The notes beneath the pieces were generated by a model. The model did no database searches. It had not been told where the DNA came from and saw only the letters and a program-made list of their open reading frames with translations. The position numbers and the translations under genes are program-made. 64,000 nucleotides of DNA from Daphnia pulex (Eukaryota; Arthropoda; Branchiopoda; Diplostraca; Daphniidae): positions 5,766,001-5,830,000 of the forward strand of contig NC_060020.1 in NCBI RefSeq assembly GCF_021134715.1. The letters run 5' to 3'. This document shows positions 1-12,941 of the stretch, one piece after another. Position 1 is the first letter of the stretch. Every line of letters begins with the position of its first letter.

Positions 1-1383
1 TCGAGCCATTGGCCGCGACGTTCCCGACTCGGAGGGGAGTCTGATGGCCTCCTACAGCGTCTACGTCGTCGATCCAGGAGCTGCCCCACGTAATTTTCCA
101 TCCTCTTGTTATTGCATTCTATTCCTTCTCCCTCTCGACTTGATTCGGTTTCGCCATACCGGTCGTCAGACTCGTCTCATTTTCATTCCGGAGTCTAGAG
201 CTAGATAAGACTCGTAACGCGTTGAAATGGTCGTTTCATTTCGTTATAGAAGCGCCAACAAGACGAGGTTGGAAGAGTCAAATTCACACGGTCCGTTAGG
301 ACAGTGCTCATATCAAACAATCAGACAGTAGTTGAAAAAGAATGTTGTCTTGTACAGCCAAAAAATAAGAAGAACATGAGATGCTTCGAGCATATTTGGC
401 GAAGGGAAAGAAAAAATAACCGACAATTCAAAATATTATAAGCCAAAAAAAAGAGCAGAGTTGATGATGGCTCGCCATGTTTTCCCTTTTATTTTTTTGA
501 CTTTTTTTCTCACATTGGATCATTTTTTTTTTTTTCTTCTCTTTTGTTCGAGTCCATTTAAAATGAACGTGTGTTTGTCTTGGCTCCTCTTATCTGTGTA
601 TAGTGGCAGTGGCAGCTTGTTCGGGTATTCAACCTCTTTGGCTGCTCTATTTGTGCATCGCTTTCGGCATCCTCTTCCTGATTATGCTCATCATCAACGT
701 GTTCCTCTGCTCGGCCATGACCTGCTCCTGTTCCAAGACCGAAGTCATCGAAAAGGAGCCCAGCATCATAGAAGAGTATGACCCTTACCGCTCCTGGCAC
801 GGATCGCAATACGGATCACGGTACGTTCGCTAGCGCCGCTGATGATGATGATGATGATGGTGTGTGTGGTAACTAAATAGACACTAAATACTAGACACTG
901 TCTACATAAATAGCAGTCAGAGCGGACGTGTGGCTTGCGAGGAGCCAAGGTTCTAGTCTACTCTACTAGTATGAGTGTGTGTGTCTCCGCCATTTTGGGA
1001 GGGAGAGGGCTGTGAAAGCGTCGACTAACGAGACGACAATAACGGACTAATCGAAATGATTTGTTGACGGTGTTCATTAAAGGTACTCGCTGAACGGAGT
1101 GAGCAAGCCGGGCTACATCTCGGCGGGTTCAACCATGAACTCGACCCGCTCCTATTCGACCAACAGCGATCATTACGCCATCGTCCATTCCAGGCCCGGA
1201 AGCCGCTATTCGGCGCCAGGGGCCAATGGAGTTCATCACGGCCAACGACAGCAGAACGGGCAGGCCAATCACCACCATCAAACAGCCACTCAACAGCGAC
1301 GTGATCCGCGCAACGGAAACGGCGAAGTCCATCACGGTCCCGGCCCAGGCTCCATTTCGGGCTCGCATTACTCGGCCAAGTAG
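1..1383 (+). CDS. C-terminal part of a single-pass membrane protein (possible ZP-domain family), 5' truncated
   Basis: Three exons join in phase: 1-89 (frame from base 2), 604-820 and 1083-1383, with donors GTAATT and GTACGT and a TAG stop at 1381. About 201 residues are visible. The first exon gives a short extracellular stretch. The second gives one strong membrane helix (PLWLLYLCIAFGILFLIMLI and onward), a juxtamembrane cysteine cluster (CSAMTCSCS) and an acidic-aromatic segment (EEYDPYRSWHGSQYGSRYSL). The third is a cytoplasmic tail rich in Ser, His, Gln and Gly. The helix followed by a conserved-looking tail recalls insect cuticle/apical-matrix ZP-domain proteins, but the ZP domain itself would lie upstream of the window, so the family is inference. 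The single helix, short ectodomain and tail are directly seen. The long 3' UTR runs beyond 1383. Confidence 0.6.
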
Positions 1384-3639
1384 ATTATTATCATTCTCGT
1401 CTTTTTCTTCTTCTTCTTCATCACGCTGTGTGTATTTAAACATATCCAAGCCAAAGTCGCTAGTTTCAACTTCTTCTTTCTTTTTTGATTCGTATATTCA
1501 TTTTCTTTTTTTTTTGGCTGTGTGTTTTGTTTCTAAAGCGGGACTCGGCTGCATTGATGATCACGACGATGATGATGATGATGGCGGGAGACAAAGAGCT
1601 GCTGGAAGAGAGGAGGAACAACAACTGTACATACATATTCTTTCCACCTTGAGTTTGCTGCTGTGCCGCTGCATTTGAAGCCGACGAACCGCTGCTGCTG
1701 TTTGCTGCTGCTGCTGCTGCGGGACTTGTGTAACTTGCGTGACTCGTCGGGGTGAAAGGTCGACTCCTATGAGAGAGTGGAATACATACATATATACATA
1801 CACATGCGGGAGCAGCCAACAGACGTACGGAATGAAAGAAGAGGAAGAGGGCGGAGACGGAAAGGAAGAAGAAGAAATTGTTAAAGAGTTGAAGAAAGAA
1901 GAAAACTTTTTGTTTTTTTGTTTTGTGTTTTATTTTTATTTTTTCCTCCCTTTTTTTGTGAAAAACAAGGCCATAGTAAAAGAAGAAGAAAAAAGACATA
2001 TAAAAGACATTTACGCATTCACGGGGAAGACGAAACGAGTTGATCTAATTCTAATAATAAAAATTACAAAAAATAAAGGGGAAAATGGGGGGGCAGCTAG
2101 ACCGCCGTTTGTTACGGCCGCCACCACACGTCACCTCCGTTGCGATCCATCCGTCATATTATAGATCTATATATTATTTTTGTTGCCTCTTTTTTTATCG
2201 TCTGTACATGTTCTTGAACGTGTTTCGTTTTCTTTTCGAGAAACTAAAAAAAAAAAAAACCAAAAACACACTTAAAGACTTTGACGGGAGCAATTAAGAC
2301 ATAAACAAATGCGCTATAATAAAAACACGAAAAACAAAAACAAAATGCATATTCCCCCCCACTAACATTCGTTGTTCTTACCAAACAAGATTCGTTATTG
2401 TGCGCGATGTGTGTGTGTGCGCTGTGTGCTCTTAGGCGTATTATCTACCCCAAAACCCCCCCCACGGTGTGTAATCGTGCTGAACTTAACTACTCGCGGA
2501 TTTTATTTGGCTACAATAAGAAATCACGCAAAGTGGTTTTTGGCAATATATCAATCAAGCACTGGCGCACATATAAAGTTGCGGGTGCCCATGTCTCTCT
2601 GTGTGTATTTGTGAGTGTTATCATTTTTTTTTTTTTTTTGGTAATTCTTATCGCCTTTTGTGCATTTATATCTTTGATTTCTATCGCGTTCGATTGTATT
2701 GGCTCCATCATCCCTCACTACAAAAAACCTAATTGTATCAGTGCGAGTGAAAAACCGTGTGAATGTCTCAAAGAACAAAAAACCAACAAAAACACATAAA
2801 TCATGTTATAATTCTAATGATGTTACATCACGTCGTGTGTTTCATGAAATGATTAATAATAATAAATAAAAACATGTACATAACCCCCAAAAACGAAACA
2901 TTTCGAGATTGTCTTGATTTATGATTTCTCTTGACTGTTTTTCGTTCGTGATTTTGCATTTTCCTTAGGGTTACCTATACATTCGGCTGACATATCCCCA
3001 ACGGTCGCTGAAGGAAAGGGGGGAGGGGGGTTGAAAGAGGAAGAAGAAACGGGAGGAATTGAACTGCCGGGAGAGTTCAACATCCAAGAAAAGGAGTGAG
3101 GGAGAGAAGAATATTCTCGTTGGCTGGTGTGTGTGTGTGCACCTTCGTTCGTTCTTCTTTATTCAAGAAAATAAAATAAAAATACGGCGGCACCACTCCG
3201 GGCGGTGACCGTGAAAACGTGAAAAGATTAAAAAAAAAGAAAAAAAAACTGCGGCCGTCTGATCTTTTTCCCGAGGGGGGAAATGTAATAACCGCAGTCA
3301 CGAAACAGAGACGAGAGAGGGAAATTCTTTTTTCTTATTCTTCTTCTTTCCTTCTCCCCTTCGTTTCAAAATAAAAAGAAATGAAAAAGAATAAAAGATA
3401 GGCGGAAGAAAATAAACGCTCTTCGTTCTTTTATTTATTTTTTTTTTATCGTTCACGTGAGTAGTTTGTCTACGTGTGTAGGAAAAGGGCGCGCGAAAAA
3501 AAACCTCGTCTCTCTCCCTCTGTCTTTGATTCTTTGCACATTTCATTCTTCTTCTTCCCCATTCGTTGGGTTGTGACGTGAATTGTTTTTTTTCAGCTAG
3601 ACTTCTCATTTGGCGCATACCAGGATAAAGTTGCCCGGC

Positions 3640-3652
3640 CCGCTAGATGGCA
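3640..3652 (+). promoter_or_regulatory. CTCF-like motif CCGCTAGATGGCA
   Basis: The sequence CCGCTAGATGGCA matches the core consensus of the insulator protein CTCF closely. It lies between two genes and is the best of six related motifs in this window. The match is by eye; binding is inferred. Confidence 0.3.
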
Positions 3653-4396
3653 TCTAGATTTACTCTTCCGGAACGCGTATAGTTAGTTAGGTCTACCATA
3701 TCTCGTCCTTCAGACATTTGTCACGTATACCACCCAGACACATGCACCCACCACACACACACACAGCACACACGGAAAAGCAATTAAACGAATTCATCAA
3801 GTGTGTCTTATTATCGTCATCCATTCACGCTATTAAGGTCGGTACAAACAACGGGCGGTTAAAGATTACAATCCCCCATTCAATCAAAATGAAATAAAAG
3901 CGGATCGTATATTATAGTAGGACTCGATTGTAATTTAATCCCGCTGGAAGCACTGCTACAGTAGTACCCATTGTGCTATTGTTGGCCTTTTAATAACTGA
4001 ATTATACTTACAGTTCGTTAGCGTTAAATTTCCACTTCAATTCGATCGCACAGACTCCAAATAGGCCGACGCCGTCTATGAAAGTATAATTGACGGTGTT
4101 TTAGATGAGGTCACAATCCGTAATTTGTTGCTCAAATTCCCACGTTTGTTTCGACTCGGCGAACAGCCAGTTCCGGTAAATCGATTGGGATGTGATGAGT
4201 TGAAGGTGGAATGTGTCCGTGAGAGTCTTTTATGACACAAATCAAGGGCTTTTTTGCTCGGGATAACCTTGTCTTGGGCGTCCAAGCAATTTACATATGT
4301 ATACTGGGCATATTCGGCAACGCTAGGAGATTGGGGTCAAGGCGCGATTTGTTCATCCTTGCGCCGGCGTCCGCGAGCCGTTTGTGCGAGCCCAGT

Positions 4397-4398
4397 TC

Positions 4399-4429
<31 letters not shown>
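4397..4429. repeat. (CT)n microsatellite
   Basis: An almost pure CT dinucleotide run with one CCC interruption. It lies about 350 bp upstream of the small secreted-protein gene and may be promoter-proximal. Confidence 0.85.
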
Positions 4430-4430
<1 letters not shown>

Positions 4431-4782
4431 CGTATTATCTCGTTTCCGCTTTGAGCACTCACGAACGCGACGGAACCCCCTTTTTTCTGTCTGTTCCTTT
4501 CGGTTTGAAGTCGTTCGGGGTTCGTCACAATTCAAATAAAACGAATGCAACGCGCATTTGGTTCCATCAGTAAACAAAGAGACGAAACAACGTCAAGACG
4601 TGTGTTCCCGATCTGTTTCTCGCACACAAGTTCAGAGTTTCTTTCTCGTCGTTGCATTTTCGTTTTGACCAAATTTCGCAATAATTCGCCAAGCAGTCGT
4701 CGTCATCCGCCCCGCAGAAACTTCTGTCGCCCATTTGTCATCGTCATCCAGCGCGGAGTGCGGAGTTGTTTTTGTCGCCAGC

Positions 4783-5457
4783 ATGAAGAGCTTCTTTCAC
4801 GTTTTCAGATGGATCGCCCTGTGTTCCATGTTACTGTTTGTCTTCTTCAGCGTCCAAACTGTCTCTTCGGCCAGTCTCAAAGGTTAGAGTTTCATCATCG
4901 TTCGCTATTAGACTCATGAACCGGTTGCCAGACAGGATCCATCCCCATTGGCTTGGTGCTGGTCAAGGTTCAGGGCCCTCGTCGCTTTACAAGTACGCTC
5001 TTATAAAAAATGATTGGTGCAATTTCCTGGCTATCTTATATCTACTATTCTATTTGTGTCGATTTTTAGCCTCTTGAATCCGGCAATAACATCCGTTACA
5101 TTCGTATTATTAGGTTGAAACAAAAATAAAAAAAACAACATCCAACGGGGCTTTTGACTAGATTATATGCGCTGGGGGTTTTCATTGATATGCTGCTGGT
5201 GACCGAGAAGAGAAACATTTTGCCACTTGAAATTGCTCCAATAGATCCCCCCAAAAAATGTTTTATTACAGTTTGAGTTTCGTGTAGGGGATCACCAATC
5301 GCTGACGGCGCAAAGTCTCAACGGAGTTCATTCCGTTGCTCCACCTGAAGGCGGGGACAAAGTGACGACTCGCTCGGCAACGACCAGCACGACGACGACT
5401 CAGCCGCGCAACAAATCGCTCAGCCGCCGAGCGCGGATCCATTACCGGATCGGATGA
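4783..5457 (+). CDS. Small secreted protein, candidate neuropeptide precursor (105 aa)
   Basis: My model has exons 4783-4882, 4936-4967 and 5272-5457, all in phase, ending at TGA. The N terminus is a clean signal peptide (MKSFFHVFRWIALCSMLLFV, cleavage near VSSAS). The mature part has no cysteine. It carries a Thr-rich linker and ends in NKSLSRRARIHYRIG followed by stop. RR or RRAR is a typical prohormone-convertase/furin site and a Gly directly before the stop is an amidation signal, so an ARIHYRI-amide or IHYRI-amide product is possible. A related FEFRVG string occurs earlier, at the exon 3 start, but has no basic site after it. The 32-bp middle exon is the weakest part: a longer version (donor at 4993) would instead read into an early stop. 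No known family is recognised. Confidence 0.45.
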
Positions 5458-6044
5458 ATGTGATCCTGCCCATCATTCAAAGTGGCCTAGCCTGCCTGCA
5501 AGTAGTCTACACACAATCACACACACACACACACAAGAGGCTGCTTCCGCTGCTGTCCATCCTGGAACGTTGAATTTTTTAATTTTATTATTATTTTAAT
5601 ATTGCTGTGTGTTTGTATCATAGATGAAATGACGTGATATGCCGCTATACAATTTCAAATGTTCTAATTGTACCAAGATAGAGATAGAGAAATGCAATCC
5701 AGTTCATTCCACATGTTGTACACAGTTCGTGTGTATTAAATACAAAACAACAAATCCAAATATTATTCGCGAAAGATCATTTTTTGTTGTTTTTTGGCGT
5801 CGACGGGGAACAATCGAAGAAATACATAGGAAAGAATAGTAAAATATCCTTGAGACGTGAGAGAGATGCTCCAAATACAAGCAGGAAATCAACATGAACG
5901 CACGTATACTATCTAGCGTCGAAACGTGATCTGAGACCAAGTGTGTGTCAGCGTTTGTTTGAGAAATGACGCGATGGCGGGATGAAAAACGATGGCGTCG
6001 GGGTAAGCCTCTGATGAGATCAGCCGCACTGACGTCACCGTGTC
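5458..6044. other. Convergent 3' intergenic region
   Basis: This AT-rich stretch lies between the ends of the small secreted gene (+) and the arrestin-domain gene (-). It has a short (CA)n run at about 5516-5533 and a TTTATT at 5583-5588 that could serve as AATAAA on the minus strand. No coding signal is visible. Confidence 0.5.
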
Positions 6045-7473
6045 TCAGTGGGATAAGACAATCAGCGGCAAAGTGATGCAACAGTCCTCTTTCTTGCCGG
6101 CGTGTGCGCTCACCTGATTATAGAAAACAAACGGACAAACTGATTAGTTCACTTCCCATAACGAAATTTTCGAACGGAAACTCGTCGTCATTTTGACGCT
6201 TGTTATTTCTGCATTACCTGGATGCGATAAGAAACTTTAGCGCTCTGATCCTTCTCGATGAGAGTGGGCAAAAGGCCTGAAGGCAAATTGAAAGGAATCG
6301 ATAATTCTTCGCATTTGCGCTCTCCCTTGTCGCCAACGTCCAGTCGGATGTTGAATAATTCCGCTTTTTTTTGCAGGGTCACGCCTTCATCCACGGTACA
6401 CTCCTGCGTGGAACGAATGAATTTTTTGATTAACTATTGCCAAAAGACAGTCTCGCATGCCAATGAATTTCTTCTTATAGGTATAGACGATCTTTACCTG
6501 AATGAGTTTCCCGGTGATTTTAGTGACGGGTTTGGCGGAGTTGTGGATTTGATCCAGCCGGACTAGAGCTTCGATCGCACTGGGCGATTGAGTACTAGCC
6601 ACGGAATCAGAAAGTGAACCTCTGAGTTGAAACGATTCGTTCGATGCGCGGACCAGCTGCTTATTGGCGTTGACTTTTGAATCGATTGAAGTGCTGCTGC
6701 TGTTGTTAATACTCTTCGCCCTGAGAATGAAATCAAGTGTGGCTTGATTGGGCGATCCCGGAGTCACGATAAATGGCAATTGGTGACTGAAGGAACTGTA
6801 GGCCGCATCCGGGGCTCTTTGCTTGCCGTGGTCACGCAATATCACGCGGGTTTTCAGACGGTAGGCGACGTTCATCATTTTTGACGAACGGCAGGACGGT
6901 ATCATCTGCTGCGGGAGATTCGGGCTGACCATAAACGGGAAGGCGAAGGAGCGTTTCGGAAACACTTCGCCCAGCCTTTTTTCGCCATAAATGCCTGTTG
7001 AAATAATAAGCCAAATGGTCAACATTCACATCCATGCAAATTTGTTTGGTAACGGACGTGGCTGGTCAAATAAGCGGAAGTGACGAAACTCACCTCGGAC
7101 GGAAAGAATCTCGGAAGTGTAAAACTTTTTCCCGCTGCTGAGCTTGTTGGAAGGATTAGTCACCAGATAACCTTCTAGGATGACCTGAATTTCTGTAGGA
7201 AACGCAAAAAAGAAAAGAATCAATAAAAAAAGAAGCCAACTGATGAGGGTTCCTTGTACGGGAATGTGCATGAGTCAAATAAATATATAAAATGACCCTC
7301 AACAGGCAAAAGAGACTCTTACTGATCAAGTTGCAATAGTCGACGTATTTGTGGAAGGCAGACGTCCAAGTGAAACAGACGAAGCCTTGAAGATCGCCGC
7401 CAGGAAGCTGGAACTTGTTTTCACCACCACCGTTGCATTGTCTGTTCTCTTGCAATTTCAATTCGAGACTCAT
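6045..7473 (-). CDS. Arrestin-domain-containing protein (333 aa)
   Basis: Five exons on the minus strand join in phase: 7473-7323, 7192-7094, 6994-6498, 6403-6218 and 6113-6045. All introns are GT-AG and short. The N-terminal half begins MSLELKLQENRQC, has FQLPGGDLQGFV (counterpart of the YPGxxVxG turn of alpha-arrestins) and continues to RSFAFPFMVSPNLPQQMIPS, which resembles the FPF.LP segment before the second sandwich. The C-terminal half includes ITGKLIQ, a long strand-rich stretch and PFNLPSGLLPT. Alpha-arrestins act as adaptors linking membrane cargo to ubiquitin ligases or endosomes. I see no PPxY motif, so ligase recruitment is not supported. Upstream in-frame codons to 7509 are non-ATG, so the start is set at 7473. 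Membership is by fold-level pattern only. Confidence 0.7.
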
Positions 7474-8488
7474 AATAAATTCAAACGACGAGAAAGTTTC
7501 GATTTCCAAAAAAATGCTATTATGCCAGACAAAACCAAATGAAATTGTCTCTTTTTTTCTTCTTCTTCGCTATAACTCGAACACAGCAGATTCAATATAG
7601 AACCGGCTTTAGCGCTTTATGATTGTGAACTGTCATGCTGACTACGTTCACGGGCTTTTATTTCATTCAGCCAAACAGCCCGGCTGCTATACACACTGCG
7701 CTGGTGTCCTATCACTTTTGGGGTTCACAAAGGGCTTGCTGACGTCAGTGAAGGGAATTTTCTCGACGCAACTGATAACCGGTGTACGTTGGACTAAAAA
7801 CCCAATGCAGAAAAATCCAAAGTAAAGGGGATTTCGAAAAAATAACCGGAACCTACTGATTTTCCCTTGGCGCTGCTGCATGCTGCGCGTGGTTATTATT
7901 GGGTAATATATCTATTAGTTCAATCGACGCTTTCTCTAGATTATGAGCTTAATACGTTTGTTTAAAGCCGGAAAAGGTCCTCTTCCCGCTTCCTTTCCGT
8001 TTAAATGGTCGGCGTTATCTATATTCAATGCGCAACGGATCGTCCCCGGCAGTGTAGGTTCGTTACTCATCTCTATCGGCTTATCTTTGGCTGAAAGACA
8101 AGCGGCGGTTGTTGCCCCACATGACTTTTTTTCATAATTTCAGTGTGGAGGAAGTCAATATTGACACAGTATAAATCAAAAGGGATAAAGAAGAAAAATA
8201 CAACAACTTAACTAAACAAACAGTTTTGTCGAGATCCTTCGATCGACGTCATTCCATTGTTATTGTGTTCGACCATCGCTTGTCGACAAGGTCTGACAAG
8301 CATCACAATTCAAACACAATTCGACGATCGTTTAAAAAAATATATCAGTTTTGTATTTGATCGACTAAAGAGCATGGATTACGGATGACCTCGATGATGT
8401 GCGTACGTGTCTCGACATGTACTTAAATGCAGTGTTATAGAATAGCCAAATGTAGTACACCGGTGGAAAATTAGCGTATAACAACACT
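7474..8488. other. Upstream region of the arrestin-domain gene and 3' flank of the DM4/12 gene
   Basis: This is the shared stretch between two minus-strand genes. It must hold the promoter of the arrestin-domain gene and the 3' UTR of the DM4/12 gene. Short ORFs here (for example 7943-8137) have no coding character, and no TATA box is clear. Confidence 0.4.
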
Positions 8489-10153
8489 TCACATGTATAA
8501 ATTGTTATCGTGCTGCTGGTTAAAAATCGACTTGGGACATTTTGAATAATATTGCCAGCATTCGCCTCGATCTCTTCCCGATTGTTCGGCACGAACGTAG
8601 TCCCGCGCTTCTTCGCTGGAGTCCGATGACTTGCTCACCCTAAAACAATTTCAAACAAAAAACAAAACAAAACAAAAAAGAAAAGCGCAATCCGCCGAGG
8701 GAAGGAAATAGCGGTAGATAAGCATCAGTCAGTCAGTCAGGATGTACTACTACAGTGTATATAAAAATTCTAATCTGATCACGAGATAATTCTCTCGGCC
8801 AACGGTTTTTGCGTGAACAATAATAATTACGTGAATAGAAACTGAAGCAACTCGCCCAGCAGACCGTGGTGATGATCGAGCGGGAATTCGTGCACCTCGC
8901 AGATGGCCCGCAACAAACAATCATGGCCCGCCATTCCGAAGTTGTAGAGCACGTTCTCGATGGTACGGTAGACCATAATCCTGCGCAGAATCGGTTACGG
9001 CACTTATTAATGCTACACTTTTAATGGTGATTTATAAGCGGCCCGATATAATGACCTGTCAAGTCAGTTTGACACTATAAAATCATTATTTTATTTATTT
9101 GCGATACTGTTGTGGGAAAAGTTTAAGCCAGCAGAGCTGTGTATACTACGCATTTGTTTTTAAATTCTCAGAATGGATTCATAAATATTTGAGGTTTTCG
9201 GGGATTTTTGGAGTCGCCTTCGAAATTAGAATTCAGAGCTAGAGTAAGTCATAAAACAGGATGTTAATAGAATAGTTGATTGTATAAAACATGTAAAAAT
9301 CAAGCGTCGTCCTATTGTCCTTGGGACAGTCATTTATGGTAGAATCCCATACGATCATTGGAATTTCTAATCATCTATATAGGATATCCGAAAACTTTCC
9401 AAGTTTTATAGCACATTGAGAAGGCCGCGTTCATAATCGGAAAGAGTCCCTATTTATTTCTAAAATACCTGTGCCCGCCGCTGTAGTCATTTGCTCGTGG
9501 TTTTCGATGGCCAAAGAAAAGCCGAAAGATGCGCCTCAAAATGGTGAACGTTCCGAAAATGTTTGAATCGTCTGTCAGTCCGAGATCGTCCAAAACCACT
9601 TGCAAAGAAAAATGATGAACAGTAATAAAAGGTCTGCGCTAATTAATGTCATAAATATGTTCTTTCTCGAATCGTATCTCATATTACATGAAAAAGGGAA
9701 ACTAATGGACATGTTGGAGATTAATCCATCCGGAAGGTCACGAACGAATGGCAAGTAGAAAGTTGGAGTCACACTGATCTTGGTTCCCGGGGGGAAAGCG
9801 ATCCGCCGCCGGAAGTCGTAGTGAAAACGCTTGACTCTTTTGTGAGGCCTGTGCTGTTCTTCGGACTCTCTGTCAACCCGAGCCGCCGAAGCCGATTCAG
9901 AATCGATCAATTCGTTGAATTCTTGAATAACTTTCAAGATTCTCTTCTGTTGTTCGGCGACGCCGGAGGAAAACTGGTCGGATTTGGAACAATGACAATC
10001 TCCGCTGGCTGCACTCTTGGCCAACTTCATGACCTCTCTGAAAAGTGTTAAAACGGAAGCGAAATCTTCACGATGGTGGCCGTCTTCCGTTGCAACTGAA
10101 GACCGAGTCATCCAGCACATCAACAAAAGAAAAGTTGGACAGAATGAAATCAT
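8489..10153 (-). CDS. DM4/12 family secreted protein (298 aa)
   Basis: Four minus-strand exons join in phase: 10153-9688, 9598-9469, 8980-8831 and 8639-8489. Residues 1-22 form a signal peptide (MISFCPTFLLLMCWMTRSSV). A basic HKRVKR at about 104-109 looks like a furin site. It is followed by FPPGTKISVTPTFYLPF (about 120-136) and GLISNMSISFPF, the typical entry to DM4/12 proteins. The C-terminal half carries the family cysteines in GMAGHDCLLRAICEVHEFPL and ECWQYYSKCPKSIF. DM4/12 (SMART DM4_12) is an arthropod family of unknown biochemical role; location outside the cell or in the secretory path is inferred from the signal peptide. The first ATG is at 10153; codons upstream of it are not ATG. 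A TATA-like AATATAAAGC lies about 55 bp upstream. Confidence 0.85.
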
Positions 10154-10204
10154 TGTCAACGACCCGCCGACTGAACTGTGATGCGGAGCATTTGAAGCGC
10201 GACC

Positions 10205-10216
10205 GGCTTTATATTC
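10205..10216 (-). promoter_or_regulatory. TATA box of the DM4/12 gene
   Basis: On the minus strand the sequence reads GAATATAAAGCC, 52-63 bp upstream of the ATG at 10153. This leaves room for a start site about 30 bp downstream and a short 5' UTR. Confidence 0.5.
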
Positions 10217-11344
10217 CCTCGGTCACAGATTCTCTTTCACTAATTGAGATGGAGTCTCTTTAACATCCCATTAGGGTGGCGTAGTGTTTTTTTCTTCAGG
10301 AGCGCGTGATCCTTATGTCACCGAAAGTAACAGTGTTTTTTTTTGTTTTTGTTTTTTTTAAATTGGGAAATATTATCTGGTCTTTAGATCTGGCTAGCTG
10401 CTGGTTAATTGCTTTGTACCATCGAAGAAAACAACTTTCCAACCGTGACCCAGTAGAATATATATATTTCATTATTATAAACTACTCTAGTTAAAAGTTT
10501 TGGGGTTCTCTCTATTATGCTCCGTACGTATACTTCCAATTACATTTAATTATTTTAGGGCTGGATATTTGAAAGCATTGTAGGTTATGGACACATTTCG
10601 GTTGATTTATTTTACTTATCTGGAACTGTCACACATCAATATTCAAATAAGTTATGATAGATGACGTATACACTTGGCAGTACAGAAAGCGCGGCCTCAC
10701 CACGACACCACGGGAAATCCAGTTCTCCCTGTCTCAATTGAATTATTCATACGTTTTATTAAAATATGGGTCAATTCAAGAAACAACTGGTTCAGAGTCT
10801 TTGAATAAACTTTTACCACAATAAGATTCTGAACCTCTCCAATATTGTTACTTTGTTTCAATGTATTTCTGTGACTGCGTTATTGATTCGGATCGCATCC
10901 GTAATACCCGTCCGTATACCCGTGACTAGTATCAAACTACTGGATCGTTCGATTGAATTCCCGATATCCGATCGGGAAATCTCTGTTCAGAGTCAATGTC
11001 GACTGCCCGGCCGACAACGCGGCAGGTTGTCGTGACGTGTCGTGACTGAACAATTCAAAGACACCTGATTGCACGCATTGGGTTGTCAAGCCGGATTTAT
11101 TAAACTTCCAAGTATAAAATGAAAATTTTGAACTTGGCATTACTGAGAACCTAATATATTCGCCTGCTTTGTGAATGTGAGAAAAGTGAACGGGAGAGCA
11201 CAATCGCCTAGACTGACGATTAAAAATGGTTCATTGAAAAATCGAACGGGTGCAAGTTCTAATGACTGACACTTGTCCGATTTTATTCCATCAAGTCTCT
11301 AAACAGCTTAGCAGAATTCAGAGTTGAAACTTTGTTCTGCTGAT

Positions 11345-11530
11345 TTTTCGTCGACGTCCAAATAAAAATTATCTCTCATTTCTGACGTTCGCACAGAACT
11401 CTATAACTTGTATTGTTGACGTTCACGTTCACGAAGAACTCTAGGCTACCTACTTTATAAATCTTTTTGTTGACTTGACATCGAAAACAGCCTCAAATCT
11501 TTCTATTGACGTCCACGCAGTACTCAGCTA
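11345..11530. repeat. Degenerate tandem repeat with TTGACGTYCACG units
   Basis: Four diverged copies of a (T)TGACGT(T/C)CACG..GAACTC-like unit occur near 11347, 11383, 11416 and 11505. Spacing is irregular. Seen by eye only; the units hold a CRE-like TGACGT core. Confidence 0.35.
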
Positions 11531-12926
11531 ACTATTTGCGTTAAACCTAATAGCTTAGTGTAGTGTAGTTTTATCAGAGAGGCAAAGCTCGATAATATTA
11601 TTTATGACCAACAGCATGGTGTTGTTATCTAAACGAAGCAACTGCTGACGGAGCGGTTGGATGAGACAAATGAAACCGGGAAACTTGGCCGAGCTTTTGT
11701 ATTCTGAGTGATGCTATCATCGCCATCGCTGCTATGTTTAAATGTTTGAGTCATGAACCCATGACGACCGTTAACCAGCTTTTTAAATAAAGAAAGAAGA
11801 GTTATTCTTGTTTGTCCAAGTAGTGAACACATTTCCTTCATTTGCGCTAGTTTTTGACGTTATACTTTTAGTTTTACATAGTCAAATCAGAACAGATGGA
11901 AGTTTGACCGTGGACCGAAAAGCAGTCTGTTATCCAAATAATGTTATTTTCATTATACTGCGCTGCGATAGTTTTTTATTAAAATTATGAAATTAACGAA
12001 CGATGTGGAACGAACTGAAGCTGAGGTTAAAAATACGGTTGCGTCAGTTTATACATACGTCGTTTCCCCTCAAAACTGGTTTGAACTGAATATCTGATAA
12101 TATGGCAATTATTGCTTACTTGCGCATACTCGAATCGCCCGCCCTTTTTTGGTGGGGTTTCCTTTAAACCTACACCTTTAATCTTCAGCCAAGGTAAAAC
12201 AGTCTTGCAGAAACAAAATAATAAAACAAAAACAAATTTAATTGCGCCAAATGTTAACACTGCAATTACGTCCCTACTTTGAAAGTGCGTATACTATTTC
12301 GTTTTCTTAACTAGTGGCACACTTGAGACATTTCTACAGGGTATAAAAACGCTCGTCACGTTTAATGCACAGCTGATTTTTCTTTTACACCTTTCATTCA
12401 TGCAAGCATATTTATCATTAGTTCAGTCTAGTCTTACAAACGGACAAAAAAAAAACAATTACCTTAAAAAAAGAGAAAGGAAATCTGAAAAGTGAAATTT
12501 TTTCATCACTCTTCGTCTGATGAAACATGCGAATAAGTAATTTCACCTCGACCGATGCAGAGTTGAGTGGAACACCTGACTTAAATTTGCCCGCTAGCGG
12601 CTACCTGTTTAGATGGTCAATGGCACTTGAGGAAGATGTGGTGCACACTGCACTGGTCGTACCCTAAAGGAATTTTAGTGACCAATGGTGAAGTGGAAAG
12701 TTGAGAAATTGCTTTTATTTTATTTTGCCCAGTGTCGAGCTTGTGTTTCTGTTTTTTGAGAAATTTAATTTTTAGATTTAGTTTGCGAAAATTGTTGATT
12801 TCGTGTGTTGCACAAATGAACACTTGGCTGCATATGCGCTCTGAAATTCACTTATTCACAGCAAACACATGACATCGCACTGAGTACACAGTTTTGTAAA
12901 TAATTATACGTTAAGCGATCAAAATG

Positions 12927-12941
12927 CCCCCCCCCCCCCCC
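12927..12941. repeat. C15 homopolymer
   Basis: Fifteen consecutive C residues stand in AT-rich intergenic DNA. Such runs are prone to length variation and to assembly error. Confidence 0.9.

Larger units (their letters stand above)
1384..4782. other. 3' UTR and intergenic DNA
   Basis: The first part is probably the 3' UTR of the preceding membrane-protein gene: T- and A-rich with short CTG/GAT repeats and several AATAAA-like sites, the clearest near 2860-2870. The rest has homopurine/homopyrimidine tracts, a (CT)n microsatellite at about 4397-4429 and a CTCF-like motif at 3640-3652. I see no exon with convincing coding content here. Confidence 0.5.

Noticed and set aside
1226-2164. Long plus- and minus-strand ORFs near the first gene
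   Set aside because: They overlap its last exon in another frame or consist of simple repeats in the 3' UTR.
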